A stretch of 64,000 bases of DNA, taken from G963663315 sp963663315 (GTDB taxonomy: Bacteria > Pseudomonadota > Gammaproteobacteria > Arenicellales > Poriferihabitantaceae). A model generated the notes under the pieces. That model saw nothing but the letters and a program-made list of their open reading frames with translations. It did no database searches and was not told where the DNA came from. Shown here piece by piece: positions 53,407 through 61,869 of the stretch. Position numbers and translations under genes: made by a program. The stretch is taken from positions 1-64,000 of the forward strand of contig OY760176.1 of assembly GCA_963663315.1 (NCBI GenBank). Direction: 5' to 3'. The first letter of the stretch is position 1, and every line of letters starts with the position of its first letter.

Positions 53407-54792
53407 ATGAAATATCTGCCATTGATGCACAATTTTTCCGGTTGTCGCTGCCTCGTGGTAGGCGGCGGAAAAGTGGCGCTCAGACGCGCCCGACGTGTAT
53501 TGGATGCCGGGGGAAGGGTAGATGTAATCGCAGCGCAATGTTTGCCCGAACTGAACGAAATGATCCTTGCCAACGACGGGGGCGTGCGGGAGAGACCCTA
53601 TAAATCCAGCGACCTTGAGTGTCACTATAAACTGGTGGTGGCCGCGACCGATGATAAAGAGGTCAATCGGCAAATTGCCGAGGATGGCAAACGACATCGA
53701 ATTCCAGTCAATGTGGTTGATGATTCTTCACTGTGCGACGTGATCTTTCCGACAGTCATCAACCGGGACCCAACGCAAATTGCCATTTCCAGTGGAAGTG
53801 CATCCCCCCAGTTTGCCAACTTGCTGCGACACCGGATCAATCTTTTCATTCCGAGCGGCTATGGCAGACTTGCGGATCTGTTCGGGCGATATCGCAGACA
53901 GATCAATCAACGGATCAAGCATTCGGGCGAACGCAAAAACTTCTGGAACAAGGTCGTGTATGGTCACATTGCCGAAAGTGCGTTATCGGGAAACATCGAG
54001 CTTGCGGAATCCCGGCTTCAGGAGGCGATTGACGATTACCAGGGTTTTTCTGACAGCGGAGAAGTTTATCTGATCGGGGCCGGACCGGGTGACCCTGACC
54101 TGCTGACCCTGCGTGCATTTCGATTATTGCAGCAGTCCGAGATTGTGATCTATGACCGGCTGGTGTCGAAGGAAATCCTGGATCGACTGGAAGAGGACAA
54201 GGAATTGATTTATGTCGGCAAGCAGCGTTCGGATCATACGCTGCCGCAAACACAAATTAATGATCTTCTGGTGCAGTATGCCAAACAGGGGAAGCGGGTA
54301 GCGAGATTGAAGGGAGGTGATCCCTTTATTTTCGGCAGAGGCGGGGAAGAAATAGAGAAACTGGCCGAGAATCACATCCCTTTCCAGATTATTCCCGGTA
54401 TTACCGCAGCAACCGGTTGTGCAAGCTATGCAGGCATTCCGCTGACTCACCGTGATCATGCACAATCAGTACGGTTTGTTACCGGGCAACTGCAAAACGG
54501 GTCCATTGATCTTGACTGGGATAGCCTGATTGCCCGCGAGCAGACGCTGGTTTTCTATATGGCCCTGCATGGGATGCCGACAATCTGCAAGCAATTGATC
54601 GCCCATGGCTGTTCTCCCGACACAATGGCCGCAGTCATTGAAAAAGGGACGACGCCAGAGCAACGTGTTTACATCAGCACCCTGGAAAAGCTTCCCGATG
54701 TCATGGCCCAAAGCCATATCAAGGCGCCGACCCTGACCATAGTCGGCTCCGTAGTCAGTCTGCATTCGAAGCTGGGGTGGTTCAAAAAATAA
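53407..54792 (+). CDS. cysG: Siroheme synthase CysG
   Basis: CysG makes siroheme for sulfite and nitrite reductases: methylation of uroporphyrinogen III, oxidation and iron insertion. The 461-residue protein has an N-terminal precorrin-2 dehydrogenase/ferrochelatase domain with 'CLVVGGGKVALRRAR' and a C-terminal SUMT domain with 'VYLIGAGPGDPDLLTLRAFR', 'RLKGGDPFIFGRGGEE' and 'IPLTHRDHAQSVRFVTG'. Its length fits the E. coli protein (457). The ATG at 53407 starts with MKYLPLMHNFSG as in the family. Confidence 0.95.
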   Translation: MKYLPLMHNFSGCRCLVVGGGKVALRRARRVLDAGGRVDVIAAQCLPELNEMILANDGGVRERPYKSSDLECHYKLVVAATDDKEVNRQIAEDGKRHRIPVNVVDDSSLCDVIFPTVINRDPTQIAISSGSASPQFANLLRHRINLFIPSGYGRLADLFGRYRRQINQRIKHSGERKNFWNKVVYGHIAESALSGNIELAESRLQEAIDDYQGFSDSGEVYLIGAGPGDPDLLTLRAFRLLQQSEIVIYDRLVSKEILDRLEEDKELIYVGKQRSDHTLPQTQINDLLVQYAKQGKRVARLKGGDPFIFGRGGEEIEKLAENHIPFQIIPGITAATGCASYAGIPLTHRDHAQSVRFVTGQLQNGSIDLDWDSLIAREQTLVFYMALHGMPTICKQLIAHGCSPDTMAAVIEKGTTPEQRVYISTLEKLPDVMAQSHIKAPTLTIVGSVVSLHSKLGWFKK

Positions 54793-54832
54793 AAACCCCT
54801 GCCAACACCAGACACTGCTAACACCAGAACTT

Positions 54833-55148
54833 GACGGAACAGGAATAAAGAAGCATACTACTTATAATGCAATCCGCTTACCAAGCGTTGGTTGGCTGCC
54901 CGACAGATGGAAACATGAGAAAATTCAGCAAAATCGGATCGAAGTTTTTCCGCACCTGGGGAAGCTGTGTCGATGGAAATGTTGCGGACATGACTTTGAT
55001 CCCTGTCAAGGACAGTGATTATGAAAAGATTCGGGCGATCATGAATGAGGTTGTGGCGCCGCGGTGGGCTGGGAGATGCGGAGCGGATTGTGCAGCCGCA
55101 TGGTAATGACACTGCTGGTAAGGTGCTGAATCTGACTGCACCGACTCA
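54833..55148 (+). pseudogene. Deletion copy of the TRAP binding protein gene dctP
   Basis: The region matches the leader and first ~14 codons of the intact dctP (58160-58272), then jumps to its last ~65 codons (59098-59294). The frame from ATG 54915 reads MRKFSKIGSKFFRTWGSCVD and continues to GADCAAAW, where one extra T causes a stop. The ribosome-binding site GGAGGA is degraded to GATGGA. About 830 bases of the binding protein are missing. Confidence 0.9.
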
Positions 55149-55760
55149 ATGAATTTTAGAAAGAGGGGATTCGAGACAGCAGCATTGAGATTGAGCGAGG
55201 CGGTCTCCCGCCTCGCTATAAGGTTTGGTGGATTGGTTATGCTGGCCACTGCCGGGTGGTTGGGCGTGGAAATCTTGCTTCGAAAGCTGATGAATGAATC
55301 AACCAGCGGGGCCGATGAGCTCTCAAGCTATGCACTTGCCATCAGTTTTTCCTGGGCATTGAGTTTCACCGTCCTGAAACGCTCCCATATAAGAATTGAC
55401 GTAATAGTTACTCGCCTTGGCGTAAGGGGTAGGGCTTACCTGGATTGCCTGAGTATCCTGGCTCTGTCAATCTACGCGATCACACTGACTTACTTCTGTG
55501 TACTTGTTCTCCTGGACACCCTTGAGTTGGGCGCTCGATCAAACACGACTTTGGGTACACCATTATGGATTCCTCAATCACTATGGATTGCCGGATTTGT
55601 ACTATTCTCCTTCACTTGCATATTGCTGACATTCTCAAGCTTTTCATCGCTCCTTGCAGGAGATCATCACAGAGTACGATCACTGGTTGGAAGCCGGACG
55701 ATTGATAAGGAATATGTTACTGACTCGCCGAGCCCATCTTCCAATTCGGGCAAACGGTGA
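55149..55760 (+). CDS. dctQ: TRAP transporter small permease DctQ
   Basis: DctQ is the four-helix small membrane subunit of tripartite ATP-independent periplasmic transporters. The 203-residue protein has helices around 'LVMLATAGWLGVEILL', 'SYALAISFSWALSFTVL', 'YLDCLSILALSIYAITLTYF' and 'SLWIAGFVLFSFTCILLTFS', and the typical RSHIRID segment (KRSHIRIDV). It overlaps dctM by four bases. It is preceded by a deleted dctP copy; the full dctP is downstream of dctM. Confidence 0.85.
   Translation: MNFRKRGFETAALRLSEAVSRLAIRFGGLVMLATAGWLGVEILLRKLMNESTSGADELSSYALAISFSWALSFTVLKRSHIRIDVIVTRLGVRGRAYLDCLSILALSIYAITLTYFCVLVLLDTLELGARSNTTLGTPLWIPQSLWIAGFVLFSFTCILLTFSSFSSLLAGDHHRVRSLVGSRTIDKEYVTDSPSPSSNSGKR
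55195..55216. repeat. Inverted repeat, TCTC-loop orientation
   Basis: GCGAGGCGG-TCTC-CCGCCTCGC forms a perfect 9-bp stem within the dctQ coding region. The duplicate at 59339-59360 has the same arms but the loop is GAGA, its reverse complement. Confidence 0.9.
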
Positions 55761-57043
55761 TGCTGAAAACTTCTCTATTCCTCCTGCTCATCCTGATTGC
55801 GCTTTCTCTGCCCGTCGCTGCGGCGTTGGGCATTCTTGGTTTGATTCTTGACCAGATGTACGCTTTCCTGCCGCTCCATCGTGCCATGGGCGAGGTTGCG
55901 TGGTCGTCTTCTACGGAATTTTTGCTGATTGCTATTCCATTGTTCATTCTTATGGGAGAGTTGCTCTTGAGAACCGGAATCGCGCAATCAGTTTATCGCT
56001 CAGTTTCGACCTGGCTATCCTGGCTGCCAGGCGGGCTGATGCATTCAAACATCGGTGCGTGCGCGACATTCGCTGCTATTTCCGGCTCCACTGTTGCGAC
56101 TGCGGCAACAATCGGAACCGTTGCGATTCCAGAAATGGATGAGATGCGGTACAGTCGAAAATTGTTTCTCGGTACGCTAGCATCTGGTGGGACATTGGGC
56201 ATACTCATCCCGCCATCAATCAATATGATCATATATGGTGCGCTCACGAATACATTAATACCAAAACTCTATCTGGCTGGGATCATACCCGGTTTGATCC
56301 TGGCATTTCTCTTCAGTGTAACTGTACTGATTGCATGCCTTGTCAGACCTGAACTGGGCGGTACCAAAGTGCACTTTAGCTGGCGGGACCGCTTCAGAAC
56401 ATTGCCAGACTTGATCCCACCGTTCTTCATTTTTTTGATCGTGATTGGTTCAATCTATACCGGGTTTGCCACGCCAACGGAATCCGCGGCTCTTGGTGTG
56501 CTGAGTTCCCTGATCCTGGCGGCCGGTAGACGTCGGCTGACCTGGAAGGTTATCGCGGAGTCAATCGAAGGCGCAATGCAAACCAGTGCAATGATTATGT
56601 TGATTATTGTTGCCGCATTTTTTCTAAATCTTGTACTCGCAACGATAGGATTACCACAGGCTATTAGCGAATTTGTGATCGAATTGGGCTATTCGTCTGC
56701 CGTTTCGTTGTTCCTCATCATTTTATTGTATCTTTTTCTTGGGCTGTTTCTTGAAACGTTGACTTTGATGATCACCACGGTACCAATCGTAGCTCCTGTT
56801 GTGTTCTCTCTGGGCTACGATCCGGTGTGGTTTGGAATACTCTTGATGCTCCTGATTGAAACAGCTCTGATTACACCCCCCGTTGGTTTGAATTTATATG
56901 TCATTCAGGGCGTACGCGGATCAGGTAATGTTAACGATGTGATAATCGGTTCACTCCCGTTTGTCGTTGCCTTGATCATAATGATGGTTCTTATGGTCTT
57001 TTATCCTGAGATTGTTTTGTTTCTGCCAGAAATGTATTATTGA
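55757..57043 (+). CDS. dctM: TRAP transporter large permease DctM
   Basis: The 428-residue membrane protein has about 12 hydrophobic segments and DctM-family motifs 'FLLIAIPLFILMGELLLRTG', 'GTLASGGTLGILIPPSINMI' and 'TALITPPVGLNLYVIQG'. It imports a carboxylate-like substrate with DctQ and DctP, driven by a sodium or proton gradient. The start overlaps dctQ. Confidence 0.93.
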   Translation: MMLKTSLFLLLILIALSLPVAAALGILGLILDQMYAFLPLHRAMGEVAWSSSTEFLLIAIPLFILMGELLLRTGIAQSVYRSVSTWLSWLPGGLMHSNIGACATFAAISGSTVATAATIGTVAIPEMDEMRYSRKLFLGTLASGGTLGILIPPSINMIIYGALTNTLIPKLYLAGIIPGLILAFLFSVTVLIACLVRPELGGTKVHFSWRDRFRTLPDLIPPFFIFLIVIGSIYTGFATPTESAALGVLSSLILAAGRRRLTWKVIAESIEGAMQTSAMIMLIIVAAFFLNLVLATIGLPQAISEFVIELGYSSAVSLFLIILLYLFLGLFLETLTLMITTVPIVAPVVFSLGYDPVWFGILLMLLIETALITPPVGLNLYVIQGVRGSGNVNDVIIGSLPFVVALIIMMVLMVFYPEIVLFLPEMYY

Positions 57044-57170
57044 CTGGATTTGATCGCTACGGGTCCGGTGTCAACTTGCCGCACCGGCACTCGACCGGCG
57101 CAAGTAGCGATGTCGTCGGTGGGAGGTAGGGTCCACTCCATGTGCTTACAAAGAAAACAGGACTGTTTGA

Positions 57171-57689
57171 TCAGGCTCGGCCCATAGGAGCACGACTGGC
57201 TGTGTTGTTCGCCTTGATGAGCTTCTTGATCAACCGCTCGAACTCTTCCAATTCCTGCTCAGTCAGTGGAGAGACGAGCTTGGCCTGTACTCGGATCATT
57301 CTGGGGCGCACTCGTTCAACAACTTGCCGCCCCAGATCTGTAATCTGGAGATTTTTCGCGCGTTTATCTCGTTCTGACGGATTTATTTCCAGGAACCCGC
57401 GCCGTTTGAGGCGTCGGATAACATCTGCACCGCTGACACGGTCTACCCCGACATAAGTAGACAGGGTCAATTGATCCATTGCCTCACCACTGGAAAGAAC
57501 GGAGAGCATTCCGAATTGGATGGGTGTGAGGTTTTCCCCTTGACATTCATCTGCCCACAAGCCAACGTGGATCTGATGAAGTCGCCGTATGAAAAATCCA
57601 GGACGCGACCACAAGTCCCTATACGTCCGGTCCCTGTTCTTTCTTTTGTCAAACGTGTCAGTTGTGCTCTTGTTCTCTTTTACACTCAT
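57171..57689 (-). CDS. MarR-family transcriptional regulator
   Basis: The 172-residue winged-helix regulator has 'LTPIQFGMLSVLSSGEAMDQ', the recognition helix region 'STYVGVDRVSGADVIRRLKR' and wing 'RGFLEINPSERDKRAKNLQI'. MarR proteins usually bind an aromatic or carboxylate ligand and repress neighbouring catabolic genes. It sits between the TRAP genes and the catabolic cluster, on the opposite strand, and probably regulates both. Confidence 0.9.
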   Translation of the reverse strand: MSVKENKSTTDTFDKRKNRDRTYRDLWSRPGFFIRRLHQIHVGLWADECQGENLTPIQFGMLSVLSSGEAMDQLTLSTYVGVDRVSGADVIRRLKRRGFLEINPSERDKRAKNLQITDLGRQVVERVRPRMIRVQAKLVSPLTEQELEEFERLIKKLIKANNTASRAPMGRA

Positions 57690-57745
57690 TGATACTTTGG
57701 TTTCTTTTCTTCCCTTATCCTGATTTCGTTTCCCGGATAAAGCAA

Positions 57746-58033
57746 TTATTTCGGCGCTGTTACCTCACATGAAAGCAGTATGCCCTCTGTCAAATACTTT
57801 CTGGATGATTGCCTAAAGACTGGATTGGCACCATCCAGACACATGTCACCTTGCTTGAAGGGGCCGACGTAATCAACGACGATAAACCATCCGCGCCGTC
57901 TGCTGTCACCTTCTGCCGGGTATATGTTGTGTCGTAAGATGCAGGAGAAGTCTGTGTCCGTAGTTGTCACCTGGGAACGCACCGCTTGTTCTGTAACTGC
58001 AACCCCTGAATTTGCTGCTCTGCAATTCTTCAT
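57746..58033 (-). CDS. Hypothetical protein (95 aa)
   Basis: The frame encodes 'FSCILRHNIYPAEGDSRRRG' and 'WFIVVDYVGPFKQGDMCLDG'. No family was recognised and no clear ribosome-binding site is seen. It may be a fragment of a larger gene or a chance frame upstream of MarR. Confidence 0.35.
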   Translation of the reverse strand: MKNCRAANSGVAVTEQAVRSQVTTTDTDFSCILRHNIYPAEGDSRRRGWFIVVDYVGPFKQGDMCLDGANPVFRQSSRKYLTEGILLSCEVTAPK

Positions 58034-58229
58034 TCGAAGAGAAGATGCTACTAGTGACAGGAACCATTGATTTTATTCCCGACTAAAGTTTATCTGATTC
58101 ACTGCCCGCTGGCAACGCTGGTGGTGAAAATTTACTCTTGGCACTTGACGGCACAGAAAAAGAGAAGTATGCTTCTCAATAATGCAATCTACTTATCAAA
58201 CGTTGGGTGGCTGCCCGACAGGAGGAAAC

Positions 58230-59294
58230 ATGAGAAAATTCAGCAAATTCGGATCGGCGTTTTTTTCCGCCTTGCTCGGTGTCGCAGTGATTGTGATGCC
58301 GGTTGATGCCCAGCAATACCCTGATACGGAGATCAACTATGTTGGGACTTGGGGAAGTCTGTCTCTTTTCAAGAAAGTGGAATACCCTTTCTGGAGTCGC
58401 GAGTTGAGTGAAGCATCGGGTGGCGCCATCAAGGTTAACGTTCAGCCGTTTACGGAAATGGGTCTCAAGGGTGATGAGATACTGCGCTTGCTGCGAAACG
58501 GTGTACTTGAGATCAGTGCCACGCTGCTATCCTATGTTGGCGGTGAGATCCCCGAGGCCGAAGCGATTGATCTTGCCGGTATCACGCGCAACATCGAAGA
58601 GGCGCACGCTGTTTCTGATGCATACAAGCCTGTTCTGGAGAAGGTTTTTGAAGAACAGTATGGGGTCAAGCTCCTGGCCATTATTCCCTACCATGCCCAG
58701 ATTGCCTGGTGTCGGCAGCCAATCGAAGGCATTGAGGACTTTGCAGGGCTCAAGGTACGAGGATCCGGTCGCTCGCAGGGTGACATGATTGAAGCTTTGG
58801 GTGGCGCTGCTGTCGGGATGGCATTTGGAGAGGTTGTTCCTGCATTGGAAAGGGGGGTTGTTGATTGCGCGATCACCGGTGCGCTTAGTGGGAACATTGC
58901 GAAATGGCATCAGGTGACCACGCATCTTTATCCGTTGCCGATCAGTTGGGCCATTACGTTCGTGGCTGCGAACAAGCAATTTTGGGACGGCCTGGATCCT
59001 TCTGTTCAGGCGTTGCTGAAGGCAGAGCTTGAAGGATGGGAAGATCGCGCATGGGAATCGGGCCGGTCTGAAACAGACGACGGAATCTCGTGCAACACCG
59101 GGGGAAGCTGTGTCGATGGAAATGTTGCGGACATGACTTTGATCCCTGTCAAGGACAGTGATTATGAAAAGATTCGGGCGATCATGAATGAGGTTGTGGT
59201 GCCGCGGTGGGCTGAGAGATGCGGAGCGGATTGTGTGGCCGCATGGAATGACACTGCTGGTAAGGTGCTGAATCTGACTGCACCGACTCAATGA
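58230..59294 (+). CDS. dctP: TRAP transporter substrate-binding protein DctP
   Basis: The 354-residue periplasmic protein starts at ATG 58230 after GGAGGA. It has a signal peptide (FGSAFFSALLGVAVIVMPVD, cleavage near DAQQ) and DctP motifs including 'GLKVRGSGRSQGDMIEALGG', 'EVVPALERGVVDCAITGALS' and 'HLYPLPISWAITFVAANKQF'. The conserved Arg in 'GLKVRG' binds the substrate carboxylate. It captures the substrate for DctQM. An internally deleted duplicate is at 54833. Confidence 0.92.
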   Translation: MRKFSKFGSAFFSALLGVAVIVMPVDAQQYPDTEINYVGTWGSLSLFKKVEYPFWSRELSEASGGAIKVNVQPFTEMGLKGDEILRLLRNGVLEISATLLSYVGGEIPEAEAIDLAGITRNIEEAHAVSDAYKPVLEKVFEEQYGVKLLAIIPYHAQIAWCRQPIEGIEDFAGLKVRGSGRSQGDMIEALGGAAVGMAFGEVVPALERGVVDCAITGALSGNIAKWHQVTTHLYPLPISWAITFVAANKQFWDGLDPSVQALLKAELEGWEDRAWESGRSETDDGISCNTGGSCVDGNVADMTLIPVKDSDYEKIRAIMNEVVVPRWAERCGADCVAAWNDTAGKVLNLTAPTQ

Positions 59295-59370
59295 ATTGTA
59301 GAAAGAAAGGGGATTCGAGACAGCAGCATTGAGATTGAGCGAGGCGGGAGACCGCCTCGCTATAAGGACA
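59291..59370 (+). pseudogene. 5' remnant of dctQ with frameshift
   Basis: After dctP the sequence repeats the start of dctQ (ATGAATTGTAGAAAGAAAGG vs ATGAATTTTAGAAAGAGGGG), but a one-base gain shifts the frame, which stops after 13 codons. It shows that the original order was dctP-dctQ-dctM and that this end is a duplication product. Confidence 0.85.
59339..59360. repeat. Inverted repeat, GAGA-loop orientation
   Basis: GCGAGGCGG-GAGA-CCGCCTCGC has the same 9-bp arms as 55195-55216 but the central four bases are inverted. Here it lies outside coding sequence, 45 bases after dctP, and may now act as a terminator or attenuator. Confidence 0.9.
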
Positions 59371-59454
59371 AATCCAAGACCTGCGGGAGCAAAATGGACA
59401 CGATCCGCAAGGACGGCCCGAAATTTACCAAAGTTTACCGAGTGAGGAGAAACT

Positions 59455-59832
59455 ATGGCTGTCAACAAAGAACATCAAGAATTCTACCAGGTTGATATGA
59501 ACGAAGGATGGGAGATGTTAGAAGGCTACCCGTCTGGTATCAAGCAGAAGATCCTTTCCGGATATCTGGATGTGGAAAATCGTCAGGGCGGTTGGACCCG
59601 ACTTTTGAAATTCGAACCGGGCACCTACACAACTATTCCCTTTGAGCATGACTATTGGGAAGAAGTCTTCGTAATTGAAGGCGATATGTGGGTTGGTAAC
59701 GAAGGTCCAGAAGGCGGCGAACGTTTCGGTCCCTTCACTTATTGTGCGCGCCCGCCGCATGTTCCTCACGGGCCTTTCCGCACAGAGAACGGTTGCCTTC
59801 TACTCGAACAACACTACTACGATCCACAATAA
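59455..59832 (+). CDS. Cupin-domain protein
   Basis: This 125-residue protein has a single cupin barrel with 'EHDYWEEVFVIEGDMWVGNE' and 'CARPPHVPHGPFRTENGCLL', giving the His/Glu metal site (HxxxxEE and H..HGP). It is ChrR-like. The start has GAGGAGA upstream. It lies at the start of the catabolic operon and may be a dioxygenase, isomerase or decarboxylase step; the reaction is unknown. Confidence 0.8.
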   Translation: MAVNKEHQEFYQVDMNEGWEMLEGYPSGIKQKILSGYLDVENRQGGWTRLLKFEPGTYTTIPFEHDYWEEVFVIEGDMWVGNEGPEGGERFGPFTYCARPPHVPHGPFRTENGCLLLEQHYYDPQ

Positions 59833-59953
59833 TCTTTTTCGGGACTGGATACATCTCCGCACCCCGGCTTTTTTGGGCATCACAATGATCCAGAACCTCG
59901 CGAACTTATCCCGTAAGTTGTGCAGTGTGGTCGCTGAGTAGCAGAAATTCATT

Positions 59954-60652
59954 ATGTCGCCCAGAGTTACCATCGACGTGTCCTTCACAACCAGGGGAGG
60001 CACCCATTCCGAGGAAATCAAAATCTCTCGCGTGGTCATTGGTGGATGGACTGGGCGCGACAAGGCCACGATTGATCATCATATTGATGAGCTCGCAAAA
60101 ATTGGCGTTCAAGCACCAAAAAAAACACCAATGTTCTATTTTGTGAGCGTATCACGCCTAACGACGGCCGACGCAATTGAGGTTATTGGTGATGGATCCA
60201 GTGGCGAGGTAGAGTACATCCTGATAAATCACCGTAACCGAATTTGGGTCGGAGTGGCTTCAGACCATACCGATAGAGTACATGAACATATCGGGATAAC
60301 TGTCGCCAAGCAATTGTGTGACAAGCCAATCGCCACTGAATTCTGGCCGCTGGACGAGGTTGAAGGACATTGGGATCAAATCAGGATTCGTTCCATAATC
60401 AGAGAATATGGTGAAGATGTCGTCTATCAGGATGGTAGTGTATCCTCGCTGCTCTCACCAGCCGAGCTTCTTGACAATCTCAGAGCTGATAACGACGATT
60501 TGGCCGAAGAAACGCTGCTGTTTGGGGGCACCTGTGGGGCAATCGGAGAGGTTCGGTTCAGTCCCAGATTCCGGCTGGAACTTATTGATCCCGTTTTGGG
60601 TCGAACAATCCGACACACTTATGATATCATTTCTGTGCCAATAGAAGGTTAA
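59954..60652 (+). CDS. DUF2848 family protein
   Basis: The 232-residue protein matches DUF2848, related to the fumarylacetoacetate hydrolase fold: 'TIDHHIDELAKIGVQAPKKT', 'GEVEYILINHRNRIWVGVAS', 'LLFGGTCGAIGEVRFSPRFR'. Members occur in catabolic operons with TRAP transporters. It is followed, seven bases on, by the acyl-CoA dehydrogenase gene. The reaction is not known; a C-C bond hydrolase is plausible. Confidence 0.83.
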   Translation: MSPRVTIDVSFTTRGGTHSEEIKISRVVIGGWTGRDKATIDHHIDELAKIGVQAPKKTPMFYFVSVSRLTTADAIEVIGDGSSGEVEYILINHRNRIWVGVASDHTDRVHEHIGITVAKQLCDKPIATEFWPLDEVEGHWDQIRIRSIIREYGEDVVYQDGSVSSLLSPAELLDNLRADNDDLAEETLLFGGTCGAIGEVRFSPRFRLELIDPVLGRTIRHTYDIISVPIEG

Positions 60653-60659
60653 GGCAATA

Positions 60660-61862
60660 ATGGAAGACGGATACGGACCATCACTTGCGAAATTTAACTG
60701 GGGCGATCCTTTTTTGCTTGAGGATCAACTAACGGAAGACGAGCGCATGATTCGGGATGCTGCGCATGCCTTTGCCCAGGACCGGCTTCAGCCTCGCGTT
60801 GTTCAGGCCTATGCCGACGAAGCGGTTGAGCCCGGAATATTTAAGGAAATGGGCTTGGCTGGGCTTTTGGGGATGACAGTGCCCGAGACCCACGGAGGAC
60901 TGAACGCCTCCTATGTCGCTTACGGGCTCGTAGCGCGTGAGGTAGAGCGGGTGGATTCCGGTTATCGCTCGATGATGAGCGTACAAAGCTCTTTGGTAAT
61001 TTATCCCATCTATAGCTATGGGTCCGAAACTCAGCGTCATAAATACCTCCCCGGCTTGATTTCGGGTGACCTGATCGGGTGCTTTGGTCTCACAGAACCG
61101 GATGCAGGGTCGGATCCGGCCGATATGAAAACCAAAGCTGAAAAGATCGCTTCGGGATATCGACTGACGGGATCAAAAATGTGGATATCAAATAGCCCAA
61201 TTGCCGACATTTTTGTGATCTGGGCGAAATCCGGGCAACATGATGGAAAAATTCGCGGTTTTCTCCTTGAAAAAGGCATGAAGGGTCTCTCAGCACCCAA
61301 GATCGGAGGGAAGCTGTCACTTCGAACGTCCGTCACTGGAGAAATCGTCATGGACGGTGTGGAGGTATCGGAAGAAGCCTTACTGCCAGGTGTGGATGGC
61401 CTGAAGGGCCCTTTTGGTTGCCTTAATCGCGCCCGCTACGGGATCAGTTGGGGAGTGTTGGGAGCGGCAGAGTATTGCTGGATGGCTGCTCGAAAGTACG
61501 GGCTCGACAGAAAGCAATTTGGTAGGCCCTTGGCCCAGACGCAGCTCTTCCAGAAAAAACTCGCCGATATGCAGACCGAAATTGCGTTTGGCTTGCAAGG
61601 GAGCCTCAGGACTGGGCGTCTTATGGACGATGGTATGGCCGCGCCTGAGATGATCAGCCTCGTCAAGCGCAACAATTGCGGTTGGGCACTGGATATCGCG
61701 CGGATGGCCCGGGACATGCACGGCGCTAACGGGATTTCCGAAGAATTTCAGGTGATCCGTCACATGATGAATCTAGAAACCGTGAACACCTACGAAGGCA
61801 CACACGATGTACACGCATTGATCCTTGGGCGCGCGCAAACGGGTCTGCAAGCTTTTTTCTGA
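60660..61862 (+). CDS. Glutaryl-CoA dehydrogenase-like acyl-CoA dehydrogenase
   Basis: This 400-residue flavoprotein has 'DSGYRSMMSVQSSLV' with the Arg that in glutaryl-CoA dehydrogenases binds the substrate's distal carboxylate, 'CFGLTEPDAGSDP', 'TGSKMWISNSPIAD' and the catalytic Glu in 'NTYEGTHDVHALILGRA'. It would convert glutaryl-CoA (or a similar dicarboxyl-CoA) to crotonyl-CoA with transfer of electrons to ETF. It is seven bases before the E1 gene. Substrate assignment rests on these motifs. Confidence 0.87.
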   Translation: MEDGYGPSLAKFNWGDPFLLEDQLTEDERMIRDAAHAFAQDRLQPRVVQAYADEAVEPGIFKEMGLAGLLGMTVPETHGGLNASYVAYGLVAREVERVDSGYRSMMSVQSSLVIYPIYSYGSETQRHKYLPGLISGDLIGCFGLTEPDAGSDPADMKTKAEKIASGYRLTGSKMWISNSPIADIFVIWAKSGQHDGKIRGFLLEKGMKGLSAPKIGGKLSLRTSVTGEIVMDGVEVSEEALLPGVDGLKGPFGCLNRARYGISWGVLGAAEYCWMAARKYGLDRKQFGRPLAQTQLFQKKLADMQTEIAFGLQGSLRTGRLMDDGMAAPEMISLVKRNNCGWALDIARMARDMHGANGISEEFQVIRHMMNLETVNTYEGTHDVHALILGRAQTGLQAFF

Positions 61863-61869
61863 GGCCCCC

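Noticed and set aside
58527..59468. 313-codon minus-strand frame opposite dctP
   Set aside because: It is antisense to a well-recognised binding protein and has no recognisable domain.
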